Shown piece by piece: positions 28,579 to 39,665 of a DNA stretch of 64,000 bases (its first letter is position 1; the number at the start of each line of letters is the position of its first letter). Source of the DNA: Phytophthora colocasiae (taxonomy: Eukaryota > Oomycota > Peronosporomycetes > Peronosporales > Peronosporaceae). Location of the stretch: the NCBI GenBank assembly GCA_018806915.1, contig JAGKQI010000043.1, positions 1,463,501-1,527,500 on the forward strand. Direction: 5' to 3'. A program made the position numbers and the translations under genes. The notes under the pieces are model-generated. The model was not told where the DNA came from, did no database searches, and saw only the letters and a list, made by a program, of their open reading frames with translations.

Positions 28579-31500
28579 ATGCTGTTGCAATCTCCATCGT
28601 CACGTGAATATGCCACGTTCCTCAAGGTGCCATCGACATCGCCCAAAGCCTCACGTCGCCAGTCCACATCACTCCTGTCGAGTCTTTTCCTCTCGTACGC
28701 AGACGATATGATGCGGATTGGCAACGTCCGGCAATTGGACCAGGAGGACCTGCTCATGCTGGACGATGACAGTCGCTCGGAGGTCGCGTTCGCTTTCTTT
28801 AAGCAGCACTATGAGAAACAGGATGGATCCATCGTACGAGCCATTATCCATGGCTACGGATGGAAATTCCTACTCTGTGGACTGGGGTCGGCCTTCACGA
28901 CAGCTTGCATCTTGTTCGCTCCTGTTGTGTTGCACCATGTAATCGACGCCTTTGCCGCTCCAGAGATGGATATGGCAAGTCTCAGCGTGTGGCTTGCTGC
29001 TTTCTTCATCTCTCGCCTTGCGAACGCTCTAGTGGCTCCTCATGTAGATTTTCAGATTCAACTGATGGTGTTCCGCATGGCAGTGTCGCTCAGAGCTCTG
29101 CTATTCGAGAAGACGATGCGTCGCAGCATGCAGAGCCGCAGTGATGCCAAGGCGGTGGACATCGCCAACATCTACTCGTCGGACATCCAGAGGATCATTT
29201 ACGTCGCCGGTGAGATCAACACGCTGTGGATTCTGCCGATTCAGATAGCAGTCGTGGTCTACATGTTGTACGTTGTGCTGAGCCTTGCTGCCTTCGCTGG
29301 AGTCGCCGTTATTGTGCTTTCAATGCTAGCAGCATTTTTTCTTTCCAGGTGGAGCAGTGAAGCGTACAGGGAGTTGATGAGACGCAAAGACGAACGGATG
29401 AAGCTCGTCAAGGAGGTATTTGGGGCCATTCAGATCGTCAAGTTCAACGCGTGGGAAGCAAAGTTTGAAGAAAAATTATTCGACCTGCGCTCATTTGAAT
29501 TACGCGCACTGTCTCGCTTCGTGTACACAATGTGCGGGTCCATTTTCGTCTTGTGGGCATCACCGTTGTTCGTGTCGACAGTCTCGTTCTGCAGTCTACA
29601 CGTTGATAATGGACCAAACGCTGACAGCTGCCAGAGTGTTCACCGCTATCGCACTGTTTAACTCTCTTCGTAACCCATTGCGTGACTTACCGGGCGTCAT
29701 TCAACAGTGCTTACAAGCCAAAATATCGCTTGATCGAATGGCAGATTACCTCGCACTTCACGAAGTAGACCCAGCCAGTGTGACTCGAAACGATCCATCC
29801 ATTCCAGACGACGTAGCAATTATGGTCAAGCACGGCACGTTTGCGTGGAACGAAGATGCAGATCCTGTACTGTCGGATGTGAACCTCACGGTGAAGAAAG
29901 GAGATTTCGTTGTCGTTCGTGGATCGGTTGGTTCTGGTAAATCATCTCTGTGCTCTGCGTTGCTGGGAGAAATGGAGAAAGTGAGTGGGGAGGTGTCTGT
30001 GAATGGCAATGTGGCTTACTACTCGCAACAGCCCTGGATTCAGAATATGACTATTCGGGAGAACATCCTGTTCGGACAGGCTTTCGACCACAGCAAGTAT
30101 CAACAAGTTTTGGATGCGTGTGGTCTCCTCCCTGACTTGCAGCAGTTTCCCAGTGGCGATGCGACTGAAATTGGACAGAAAGGAATCAATTTATCTGGTG
30201 GACAGAAAGCTCGAGTGAGTTTGGCACGTGCCTGCTACTCAGAGGCAGATGTGTTTATCTTGGATTCGCCCCTCGCTGCTGTTGATGCGGTGGTTCAGAG
30301 CGAGATCTTCAACAAGTGCATTTGTGGGTTGTTAGCAGACAAAACGGTGGTTCTAGTTACTCATAACCACGAAGTGATCGAGTCTGATGCAGCAAGTTGC
30401 AAAGTTTCCGTGTCTGAAGGGCGAATTTCAGCAAAGCGGCAGGAAATTCAACACCCTCGAACCAATTTCGTATCGAAGTTACCTCCTATCAACTCGAAGG
30501 AGGAACTACAGACAATCACTACCAGTGATTCTGATCTTCGTGATGCTGGTCGCCTTATTGAAGACGAAGATCGTGAGGAAGGGCGAGTTTCGACAGCAGT
30601 TTTCTGGCAATACTTCAACGCAATGGGAGGCTTGAAAGTGCTGTTGCTGCTGCTAGTGATTCAATCTCTATGGCAGGGTTGCCAGATCGGAAGCGACTTA
30701 TGGCTGAGTCACTGGACAGGTCAAAAGGGAAATACGTACGATCCTTCACGAACGCAGTACAATATGACAGTCTACGCTCTGTTGGGTGGAGGAAGTGCTT
30801 TGATGGTGCTCGCAAGAGCTCTGACGACGACCACTGCAGGACTCCATGCTGCTCGAGACCTTTTCCAACTGCTAACACACGCCTTGTTATCTGCGCCACT
30901 ACGGTTCTTCGATGCCAACCCGATCGGTCGAATTCTGAACCGGTTTGGAGGAGACATAGCCTCAGTGGAAACGGATCTCCCATTCTCCACTGGAAGCTTA
31001 TTGGTGTCATTCTTCTTCACCTTTTGTCAGTTGGCGACTGCGATGTACATTGTGAAGATTCTGGTGGTTTTCATCATCCCACTCGCGTACCTCTACATCA
31101 AGTTCGCCAAGTTTTATCTCATGCCGTCTCGAGAGATCTCTCGGTTGTTGAAAGTGGCTTCTTCTCCCGTTCTCAGTCACATTTCACAGGCTGAAGAAGG
31201 TGTGACTACAATTCGAGCGTTCGGGTCTGAGTGCATTAAACAAACAATTGCTGAAAACTTTTCACGCAACGATGTGAACGCTCGCGCTTGGTTCTGTGAC
31301 TTTGTGGTGTCGGCCTGGTTCCAACTTCGCATGGAGCTCATCGGCTGTGGTGTTGTCATTGCTGTGGTGTCCTGTTTGGTCTACCTCCACGAGTATCTCT
31401 CCCCTGGACTAGTTGGTGTTGCATTCACCTACGCTTTGAGTATCGACAGTCGACTCGCTCGACTGGTTCGCGTTTGGTCGTGGCTAGAGATTGAGATGGT

Positions 31501-32338
31501 TAGTCCAGAGAGGATCATGGCGTACGCTTCTATCCCTCCAGAAGGAGAACAGAGTGCGCTTTCCATTGAGCCAAACCAGCCATGGCCCAGTACTGGAACT
31601 ATTTCTTTCCAAAATGTCGTCTTCAGCTACAAGCAAGGTGGAGTGCCAGTGCTCAAGGGACTCTCCTTCAACATCCACAACAACGAGAAGATCGGCATCG
31701 TCGGACGCACCGGAGCTGGCAAGTCCAGTCTCACGATGGCGCTCTTCCGCATCAACGAGCTCGTGTCCGGTCGGATCCTGATCGACGGCATCGACATCGC
31801 CACTATGCCGCTGCGAACGCTGCGCTCGAACCTGTCCATCATCCCGCAGTCGCCGGTGCTGTTCAAGGGATCGTTACGGGGCTACATGGACCCGTTCGAC
31901 GAGTTCTCGGACTCGGAGATCTGGAACGCACTGGAGAAAGTGGACATGAAGACGCAGGTGGGTGCGTTGGAGGGTCAGTTGATGTACGAGCTGAGCGAGA
32001 ACGGCGAGAACTTCAGTGTGGGCGAGCGGCAGATGCTGTGCATGGGTCGCGCGTTGTTGACTCGGAGCCGTATCGTGGTGATGGATGAGGCCACGGCGTC
32101 CATTGACCACGCGACGGAGAAGAAGCTGCAGCGGATGATCAACGAGGACTTCGAGGACGCGACGGTGCTGACGATCGCGCATCGGTTGGGCACGGTGCTG
32201 GACTCGGATCGTATCATGGTGCTGAGTGACGGTCGCGTGGTGGAGTTCGACAGCCCTCGGGAGTTGGTGAAGAACCCGAGCGGGGTGTTTTACGAGCTAG
32301 CGAAGGAAGGAGGGTATCTGGAGAAGTTGAGTGAATAA
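28579..32338 (+). pseudogene. ABCC-type (MRP) ABC transporter 1, one frameshift
   Basis: A full-size exporter of subfamily C, laid out TMD1-NBD1-TMD2-NBD2 without the extra TMD0, ~1,250 codons. NBD1 has Walker A GSVGSGKSS, signature NLSGGQKARVSLARA and Walker B VFILDSPLAAVD; NBD2 has GRTGAGKSS, a degenerate signature FSVGERQMLCMGRALL and RIVVMDEATASID. An extra T near 29590 shifts the frame inside TMD1 (STVSF then AVYTLIMDQ in the next frame). Family members export glutathione conjugates, drugs or toxins at plasma or vacuolar membranes. Its N-terminus is shorter and more diverged than its neighbours'. If the extra T is an error, the gene is intact. Confidence 0.85.
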
Positions 32339-32635
32339 ATTCGCCATCAGTTCTGGCTGTACATCTCGGAGATGGCATCTCCAAAGGTAGTGCCCGTGTG
32401 TTCCTGTGACGAGACTGCAGTCGTTGTTTCGAACCAAAAGTCGAACCAAAAGCTGAAGCAGGGCAGCTGGTTTACTTCAACTTAGTCTTCTTTCGACCAC
32501 CGAAACATGTTCTGTTTTGCGACTAATGATTGGCAATCCTTCCCACTCTCCTTTTTGACTTGCACTCACTATGCAGTGAACACTCATCCGCGCCGTTGGA
32601 AGGCTAGCAGCAGCGGAACGGGACTTCGATGAGAC
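32339..32635. other. Intergenic between ABCC genes 1 and 2
   Basis: About 300 bp without a gene. It holds a tandem of tcgaaccaaaag around 32430-32455, and the upstream region of ABCC gene 2. Confidence 0.5.
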
Positions 32636-32651
32636 CCAGTCACTTGCCAAT
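32636..32651 (+). promoter_or_regulatory. Inr-like motif before ABCC gene 2
   Basis: AGTCACTTGCCAATTG aligns with about 11 of 16 positions of the oomycete core consensus, 45 bp before the chosen ATG at 32696. Confidence 0.3.
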
Positions 32652-32695
32652 TGGCGTCACAGCGCTCACGTTTGGTCCAGGTCTCTCCACCCGTC

Positions 32696-35600
32696 ATGAC
32701 GGTGTTGCTGCAGACGGACACTCAAGCCATCGTTTCCCCCGCCACCAGAGCCAAACAACCGCGTTACTCCACGTTCGCCAGTGTCGACGATGACGTAAAG
32801 CAGAACAAGCAGAAGCTGCACGACGTCAAGTGCACGCCCGGCACTGCCTCCTTCTGGTCGCGCCTCTTCTTCTCGTACGCCAACCCGATGATGAGTGCCG
32901 GCAACAAGCGCCAACTGGACAACGACGACCTGTGGGAACTCGAAGGCGAGAACCGCTCGGCTGTAGCTTTTAACGAGTTCGTGGTGCACTACGAACATCA
33001 TGACAGAAGCATCGTCAGAGCCATGTTGTCGGCTTATGGAGGACGCTCCTTCCTGTGCGGCCTGGCGATGCTGTTCACAACAGCTTGCAACGTCTTCGCG
33101 CCTGCAGTATTGAACCACGTCATCACAGTGTTTGCAGCGCCACAGATCGACATGTACAACTTGAGCGTCTGGCTCGGTGTCTTCTTCGCGTCTAGAGTTG
33201 TCAATTCAGTGGTGGCCACTCAAATGAGGTTTTACCTCGAGTTGATCGCCTTGCGCCTCACGGTGACACTCAAGGCGCTGCTGTTCCGGAAGGCCATGCG
33301 TCGCAGTATCCAGAGCAAAGGCGACTCTAAGGCCGTGGACATCTCCAATCTTTACTCGTCTGACGTGAACAACGTCCTGTTCGCAGCCTTCCAGATCAAC
33401 AGTCTGTGGATTATCCCGATCCAGATCGTGGTGGTCGTCTACATGCTGTTCGACGTGATTGACCTCGCAGCCTTCGCCGGTTTGGCGGTGATCGCGCTCT
33501 TTATGCTGGTGAGTTTCGTGATCGCGAAGGTGTCGGGAAGCACGTTCGAAGGTCTGATGAAGCACAAGGATGAGCGCATGAAGACCATCAAGGAGGTGTT
33601 CAACGCCATTCAAATCGTTAAATTGAATGCTTGGGAGGACAAGTTTGCGGACAAGATCCACCAATTACGCGTCACAGAGATGTCGGCGCTTCAGAAGTTC
33701 ATGTACCTGGGTGCTCTCAATATCTTCGTGCTTTGGGGTTCACCCTTGGCAGTGTCTGCTGTGTCCTTTGCTGTGTATGCAATTGCTATGGGCAAAGTGT
33801 TGACAGCGGCGAAGGTTTTTACTGCCATTGCACTGTTCAACGCGCTTCGAGACCCCCTTCGAGACTTGCCTACGGTGATTCAGACGTGCATTCAAGCCAA
33901 GATCTCTCTCACCCGATTCTCAGATTATCTTGAACTGGATGAATTCACACCTACTAACGTCATTCGAGACGACCCAGCGCAGCCTGAAGATGTTGTCATG
34001 GCCATCCAAGACGGCACCTTTGGTTGGGCGAAGGACACTCCACTTCTCAACAACGTTAACCTCACAGTGAAGAAGGGGGACCTCGTCATTGTTCACGGAT
34101 CCGTCGGCAGCGGCAAGTCGTCGCTGTGTTCAGCGCTGCTGGGTGAAATGGACAAGCTGGCGGGTAGCGTCTTCGTTCGGGGACGCGTTGCTTACTATTC
34201 ACAGCAGACGTGGATCCAGAACATGACAATTCGCGACAACATTCTCTTCGGACTGCCGTATGACAAGGAGAAATACTCAAAAGTGATCGCAGCGTGTGGC
34301 CTGCTTCCAGACCTGAAACAGTTCCCTGGCGGTGATGCAACGGAGATTGGTCAGAAGGGTGTCAACCTCTCGGGTGGTCAGAAGGCTCGTGTATGCCTGG
34401 CTCGTGCGTGCTACTCGGATGCTGATACGTTGCTGCTCGACTCTCCTCTGGCTGCAGTGGATGCTATCGTGCAGAGCCAAATCTTCGGTGACTGCATCTG
34501 CAACCTGTTGGCGGAGAAGACCGTCATCCTAGTGACACACAGTGCTGACATCATTGCAAGCGAAGCCGCCAACTTGAAGGTGCTGGTGAAAGATGGCAAG
34601 CTAACAGCCATTCGGCACGATGTCGCTCTACCCCGTTACGCGTACACACTGGCTGTTACTCATCGCTCCGTTAAAGACGATGCTAGCCACGATGAAGATA
34701 AGTCAAACAAGGATGCTGGCCGTCTCATCGATGATGAGGAGCGTGAAGAGGGGCGTGTATCGAAGGAGGTTTTCTCGAACTACTTCGATGCGCTTGGTGG
34801 CATAAACGTGTGTATCTTCCTGTTTGTGGTGCAAACATTGTGGCAGGTTTTCCAGATTGGCAGTGATTTGTGGTTGAGTCACTGGACGGGGAAGAAGGAC
34901 GGAGCGTACAACCCTGCAGATGCGGTCTACAATATGAAAGTGTACGCGTGGTTGGGTGCTGGCACGGCAGTGATGGTGTTGGTTCGTACCGCAACTGTGG
35001 CAGTTGTCGGTCTTCGTGCTGCTCGACAGCTTTTTGATAGCATGACGGTATCACTGCTGAAGGCCCCGCTTCGATTCTTCGACGCGAACCCCATTGGACG
35101 TATCGTAAACCGATACGGTGATGACATGTCGGCTGTGGACTTTAATATCCCGTTTGCTTACGGAAGTTTCCTGGCCATGTTCTTCTTCACAGTGTGTCAG
35201 CTAGCGACTGCAGTGTACACGATGAACTTTTTGGGTGCTTTGATTATCCCGTTAGTGTGGATGTACGTAAGGATTGCCAACTTCTACCTCGCCCCGTCCC
35301 GCGAGATATCTCGACTCTGGAAAGTATCGTCGTCTCCTGTGTTGAGCCACGTGACGCAGTCAGAGGAAGGTGTTGTAGTCATTCGAGCGTTCGGTCAGGA
35401 CACAGTTGGTCGAATGATCCATGAAAACTTCGTTCGCAACGATGTTAACAGCAAATGTTGGTTCTCGGAGACTGTCACGCAGCAGTGGTTCCAAGTCCGC
35501 ATGCAGCTTATCGGCTCAGGCGTCATTTTCGTGGTAGTATCTGGTCTCGTTTACTTGCGCGATTATCTGTCTCCTGGTCTAGTTGGACTGGCGTTCACTT

Positions 35601-36505
35601 ATGCTCTTAGCGTTGACAGTGGCCTTGCCAGTCTTGTGCAGTGCTGGTCTTGGGTGGAGATTCAGATGGTGAGCCCCGAACGCATTCTCGAATATGGGTC
35701 TATCGTGGCCGAAGGAAGCCAGCGACCACTTGTCATCGAACCTGATGCCTCGTGGCCACGTTCATCCACTGTCCAATTCCAAGACGTCGTCTTCAGCTAC
35801 AAGCAAGGCGGAGTGCCAGTGCTCAAGGGGCTCTCCTTCAACATCCACAACAACGAGAAGATCGGCATCGTCGGACGCACCGGAGCTGGCAAGTCCAGTC
35901 TCACGATGGCGCTCTTCCGCATCAACGAGCTTGTGTCCGGTCGGATCCTTATCGACGGCATCGACATCGCCACCATGCCGCTGCGAACGCTGCGCTCGAA
36001 CCTGTCCATCATCCCGCAGTCGCCGGTGCTGTTCAAGGGATCGTTACGGGGCTACATGGACCCGTTCGACGAGTTCTCGGACTCGGAGATCTGGAACGCA
36101 CTGGAGAAAGTGGACATGAAGGCGCAGGTGGGTGCGTTGGAGGGTCAGTTGATGTACGAGCTGAGCGAGAACGGCGAGAACTTCAGTGTGGGCGAGCGGC
36201 AGATGCTGTGCATGGGTCGCGCGTTGTTGACTCGGAGCCGTATCGTGGTGATGGATGAGGCCACAGCGTCCATTGACCACGCGACGGAGAAGAAGCTGCA
36301 GCGGATGATCAACGAGGACTTCGAGGACGCGACGGTGCTGACGATCGCGCATCGGTTGGGCACGGTGCTGGACTCGGATCGTATCATGGTGCTGAGTGAC
36401 GGTCGCGTGGTGGAGTTCGACAGTCCTCGGGAGTTGGTGAAGAACCCGAGCGGGGTGTTTTACGAGTTAGCGAAGGAAGGTGGTTATCTCGATAAGTTGT
36501 TGTAG
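32696..36505 (+). CDS. ABCC-type (MRP) ABC transporter 2
   Basis: An intact 1,269-residue exporter; ATG 32696 (MTVLLQTDTQ) was chosen because the frame upstream opens only with TTG. TMD1 (~residues 90-400), NBD1 with GSVGSGKSS, NLSGGQKARVCLARA and LLLDSPLAAVD, TMD2 (~residues 700-1000), and NBD2 with GRTGAGKSS, FSVGERQMLC and VVMDEATASID. The NBD2 signature begins FSVGE rather than LSGGQ, a common ABCC asymmetry. NBD2 is nearly identical in DNA to genes 1 and 3, and NBD1 to gene 3. Likely an ATP-driven efflux pump for conjugates or plant antimicrobials (family knowledge; the substrate is inference). Confidence 0.93.
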   Translation: MTVLLQTDTQAIVSPATRAKQPRYSTFASVDDDVKQNKQKLHDVKCTPGTASFWSRLFFSYANPMMSAGNKRQLDNDDLWELEGENRSAVAFNEFVVHYEHHDRSIVRAMLSAYGGRSFLCGLAMLFTTACNVFAPAVLNHVITVFAAPQIDMYNLSVWLGVFFASRVVNSVVATQMRFYLELIALRLTVTLKALLFRKAMRRSIQSKGDSKAVDISNLYSSDVNNVLFAAFQINSLWIIPIQIVVVVYMLFDVIDLAAFAGLAVIALFMLVSFVIAKVSGSTFEGLMKHKDERMKTIKEVFNAIQIVKLNAWEDKFADKIHQLRVTEMSALQKFMYLGALNIFVLWGSPLAVSAVSFAVYAIAMGKVLTAAKVFTAIALFNALRDPLRDLPTVIQTCIQAKISLTRFSDYLELDEFTPTNVIRDDPAQPEDVVMAIQDGTFGWAKDTPLLNNVNLTVKKGDLVIVHGSVGSGKSSLCSALLGEMDKLAGSVFVRGRVAYYSQQTWIQNMTIRDNILFGLPYDKEKYSKVIAACGLLPDLKQFPGGDATEIGQKGVNLSGGQKARVCLARACYSDADTLLLDSPLAAVDAIVQSQIFGDCICNLLAEKTVILVTHSADIIASEAANLKVLVKDGKLTAIRHDVALPRYAYTLAVTHRSVKDDASHDEDKSNKDAGRLIDDEEREEGRVSKEVFSNYFDALGGINVCIFLFVVQTLWQVFQIGSDLWLSHWTGKKDGAYNPADAVYNMKVYAWLGAGTAVMVLVRTATVAVVGLRAARQLFDSMTVSLLKAPLRFFDANPIGRIVNRYGDDMSAVDFNIPFAYGSFLAMFFFTVCQLATAVYTMNFLGALIIPLVWMYVRIANFYLAPSREISRLWKVSSSPVLSHVTQSEEGVVVIRAFGQDTVGRMIHENFVRNDVNSKCWFSETVTQQWFQVRMQLIGSGVIFVVVSGLVYLRDYLSPGLVGLAFTYALSVDSGLASLVQCWSWVEIQMVSPERILEYGSIVAEGSQRPLVIEPDASWPRSSTVQFQDVVFSYKQGGVPVLKGLSFNIHNNEKIGIVGRTGAGKSSLTMALFRINELVSGRILIDGIDIATMPLRTLRSNLSIIPQSPVLFKGSLRGYMDPFDEFSDSEIWNALEKVDMKAQVGALEGQLMYELSENGENFSVGERQMLCMGRALLTRSRIVVMDEATASIDHATEKKLQRMINEDFEDATVLTIAHRLGTVLDSDRIMVLSDGRVVEFDSPRELVKNPSGVFYELAKEGGYLDKLL

Positions 36506-37151
36506 GCGTGGTAGTAAATGTGTTACACTATTCTTTACTCTGCTGGAGGGTACATGTAGCTGTAGTACATGTACTGTATGTACAACTGAACCGGCAGTGT
36601 AGAAATTTTCTCGTGAACTAGCTTGCACCCCATGTGGCTCAAAATGAGTCAACAGTGCCCTATACCAGGGCAGATCCCATTCGTTTTCAAGCTCACAACA
36701 TGTACCTGGTACTACCGTAGTACGATGCTGCTTTCAAACGACATCTTTGTGTCTACCGGTACTTATCAAACTGGAGGACGTAGAGTGAAACCCTCTGTTG
36801 ATTCGCACTGGACCTGCAAACGTTTCGCCTCTTTAGCACGTCCGAGTTCCTTGAAGGAACACAAGGACATCGACATAACCTTTCAATAGCGAAGGAACTC
36901 GAAAATTGTTAGCGCTTCTTTATTGAAGTCATCGAGCGCCACCTTCCAGGACGGAGCAGCAGGTTTCTCGGCAAAGTGGTGGATGCCAGCCGTGGAGCGC
37001 TACAGCCACCATTACATCAAGCCAAAAGCTACCATGCCCCCTTTTATCTCGAACAGCACGCACAAGAAAACCGAGGCAAGAAAGCATTTTGCGATGGGAT
37101 GTAGTCGTCCGTCCGTCCGATTCTCCATCTTTTCCATTTCGACGCGTTGGC
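36506..37151. other. Intergenic, TACATGTA-rich
   Basis: No gene. Just after the ABCC stop it has two TACATGTA palindromes (about 36551 and 36567) in a potential hairpin. The 17-mer tacatgtagctgtagta starting at 36551 recurs near 39444. Confidence 0.5.
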
Positions 37152-37175
37152 CATTATTCGTTCCTCGCTTTGTCG
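37152..37175 (+). promoter_or_regulatory. Shared core-promoter motif of xylanase gene 1
   Basis: The 24-bp stretch cattattcgttcctcgctt-tgtcg is almost identical to 39622-39645 before the paralogue. In both it lies 20-23 bp before the ATG, and it resembles the oomycete Inr. Confidence 0.5.
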
Positions 37176-37197
37176 CGCGCGCTCAGGTCGGAACAGG

Positions 37198-38834
37198 ATG
37201 AACTCTATTATTGCGTTGGCGCTCGGCGCCAGCTCGCTGGCTGTTGCAGTCGCCGATCCTCGAGTGATGATCGAGTCCACGTACACGGACCCCAAGGGCC
37301 TGAACGACCTGGCCAAGTCAATGGTCTGGCGAGTAGCGTAAGTAGTGTAGACAGAAGAGATGTTTGTTGTACAGATACCGCTGAGAAACTGGCGGATCGT
37401 CATCATTTCAACTGCGAGAGTGTATAATTTCCGTACAGAAAACTGATTTTCAGAGGTGCCATGTGTTGGTACATCAAATTAGAAATCCCCCCTCTTTAAA
37501 ATGATAAGTAACTCCTATCTCTTTTGACGATGTATTTGATGATTGCATCCGCCAGTTTCTCAGCGGTATCTGTACTCAGTGAAAGGCGAAGTGGTGTATT
37601 TAGGAAGAGGGAGAAGAGCTTATTATGGCTCCTTCTATAGTTATGCTTAAGTCAAGTGTAGCAGCTTGGACAGGTTTACAGATGACTGGATATCAGCTCT
37701 GGGGTACACTGTACCATAGTAAAATGGCAACCTCAACAAATGGGAAACAAGTACATGGGCACAGCCACGGACCTCAAGCAATTGAGCGACAAGTACTACA
37801 CTGGAGAGCTCAACAACACCCAGGACTTCGGCATGATCACCCCAGCCAATGCCATGAAGGTGAGACCTTTACCTTTGGATAATACGGAAACGCGTTCAAG
37901 AAGATTAACGCTATATCTGCTTCTTTCTGGTGTATTTACAGTGGGATGCCACGGAGGCCAAGCAGGGTGTCTTCACTTTTGACGATGCCGACAAAATCGT
38001 CGCCTTTGCCAACAAAACTGGAGCTCAAGTTCGCTGTCACGCTCTCGTCTGGGTACGTTCAGCTGCTGAAGTGTTATATACCTACAACATTGGCTGACCG
38101 TTTGAGTTGTGTATTTGCAGCACCAGCAAGTTCCCGAATGGGTCCAAAGTCTGGAGAAGGCAGCGCTCCTGAAGGCGATGTCCAACCACATCACCAAGGT
38201 CATGACGCACTTCGGAGACACGTGCTATGCCTGGGATGTCGTCAATGAGGCTATCGAAGAGGACGGCTCATACCGTGAATCGTTCTGGTACAAGAAGACG
38301 GGCAAGGAGTACATCTCGACCGCCTTCCGGACTGCCAACCAAGTCAAGGCCAAACTTGGTCTGAAGGCGAAACTGTACTACAACGACTACAACATCAATG
38401 TTGCCAACAACAAGTCGGATGCAGTGTTGAAGATGGTCACAGACCTGAGAATGCACAAACTCTGGGTCGAGGGCGTTGGCTTTCAGTCTCACTACAGCAA
38501 CAATGACTCGGTGGCCGGTGCCGACATCTTCGACAACTTGCGTCGCTTTACTCTGAAGAACATGGACGTCGCGATCACAGAGCTCGACGTGAAGACCAGC
38601 ACGGCCAACCCCACTGTGAGTGAGCAGCAGCAGCAGGTTGGCATCATTACCAATGTCGTCTCGGCTTGCAAGAAGACCAAGCGTTGCGTTGGAGCAACGG
38701 TCTGGGATTTTGTGGATACGTACTCGTGGATTAAATCGTCGGCCCCGCTCCTGTTCTACCAACCGGAAGGAGCCAACACGCCGCTCGTACGGAAAGCGAC
38801 CTATGACGCCGTCACTGCAGGTTGGATTTTGTAA
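37198..38834 (+). CDS. Secreted GH10 endo-beta-1,4-xylanase, gene 1
   Basis: Hydrolyses plant xylan outside the cell. Proposed exons 37198-37337, 37697-37859, 37942-38052 and 38121-38834 give ~375 residues; the last two introns are secure (gtgagac...tacag, gtacgt...tgcag), the first junction is tentative. A signal peptide (MNSIIALALGASSLAVAVA) is followed by a GH10 barrel: NAMKWDATEAKQGVFTF, RCHALVW-HQQVPEW, acid/base Glu in WDVVNEAI and nucleophile Glu in AITELDVKT, both present. A 201-bp MITE lies in the first intron, and the peptide around that junction (WRVA ... MGNKYMG) diverges from gene 2, so the insertion may have altered splicing. Confidence 0.85.
37372..37572. mobile_element. 201-bp MITE in the first intron of xylanase gene 1
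   Basis: Perfect 26-bp terminal inverted repeats (37372-37397 and 37547-37572, starting cagataccgctgag), flanked by TA on both sides (37370-37371 and 37573-37574), with no coding capacity. Typical of Tc1/mariner-type MITEs. Its repeats differ from those of the pogo-like element at 8279-9070. Confidence 0.88.
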
Positions 38835-39621
38835 CTTGAGTGCACTGGGCAAGAAAAGAAAGGTGTTTATGTCGATGTGAAAGGATAGTATTGCATTAAG
38901 AGACAATACGGAGGTACAACCAAGAAGCGCTCTCTACTATTAATACTTCTCGATTTACTGAACATGTGGGAATGAATTACTGTATGAAATTGTTACCGAT
39001 AGTTGGCTACGTGCAACAATCGAAACCAAGCTGGTTTCTCCGTCAGTGTCTGGGTTTGAAGTCGCATCGGCAGGGTATTGATAACCCTACAGCGACCGCG
39101 ATGACTTCACAACCTTCCTGCATCTAGACTAGAGATTCTTGAGGAGTGACTCTTTCTGTGCGCCAGATTTTCTCGTTTTTACATTCGCAAAGTCATTTAA
39201 AAAGTGTTTCTGAACGGAAGAGCTACATGTACATGTACTGAAATTCAAACTCTCCAGAACACCATTCACACCGTTATACCTGCACCTCGAAGTACAGTGT
39301 TTCGGCATTGACCTCTGTCTCTCTTTCCCGCTCATGAACAACAAAACAACCTCGATCGCCATTTACAGTAGTTTGCTGCATGTGTACCAACGTATGGCCA
39401 CCTGAGTCTGCAGTAAGATACATGTACATGTACGACTTGGGGATACATGTAGCTGTAGTATTTTGCTATTCTACATAATCGAGCTTCAACTTGACCCAAG
39501 CGAATACAAATCTTGCAGTCTATCTCGGTGTAGTACATCATCGCACGTCCTTACGGCACTAATGCCGCAGGGACCGAGCGTCAAGATGTACAGCAGGCGC
39601 CCGTCCACCCCGCTCTACTGG
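38835..39621. other. Intergenic between the xylanase genes
   Basis: No gene. Several TACATGTA palindromes occur (about 39223, 39229, 39419, 39425, 39444), two pairs of them overlapping in tacatgtacatgta. Confidence 0.5.
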
Positions 39622-39645
39622 CATTCTTCGTTTCTCGCTGTGTCG
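39622..39645 (+). promoter_or_regulatory. Shared core-promoter motif of xylanase gene 2
   Basis: cattcttcgtttctcgctg-tgtcg, matching 37152-37175 at nearly all positions, 20 bp before the ATG at 39666. Conservation while flanking DNA has diverged suggests function. Confidence 0.5.
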
Positions 39646-39665
39646 TGCACGCTTTCCGACGCGAA

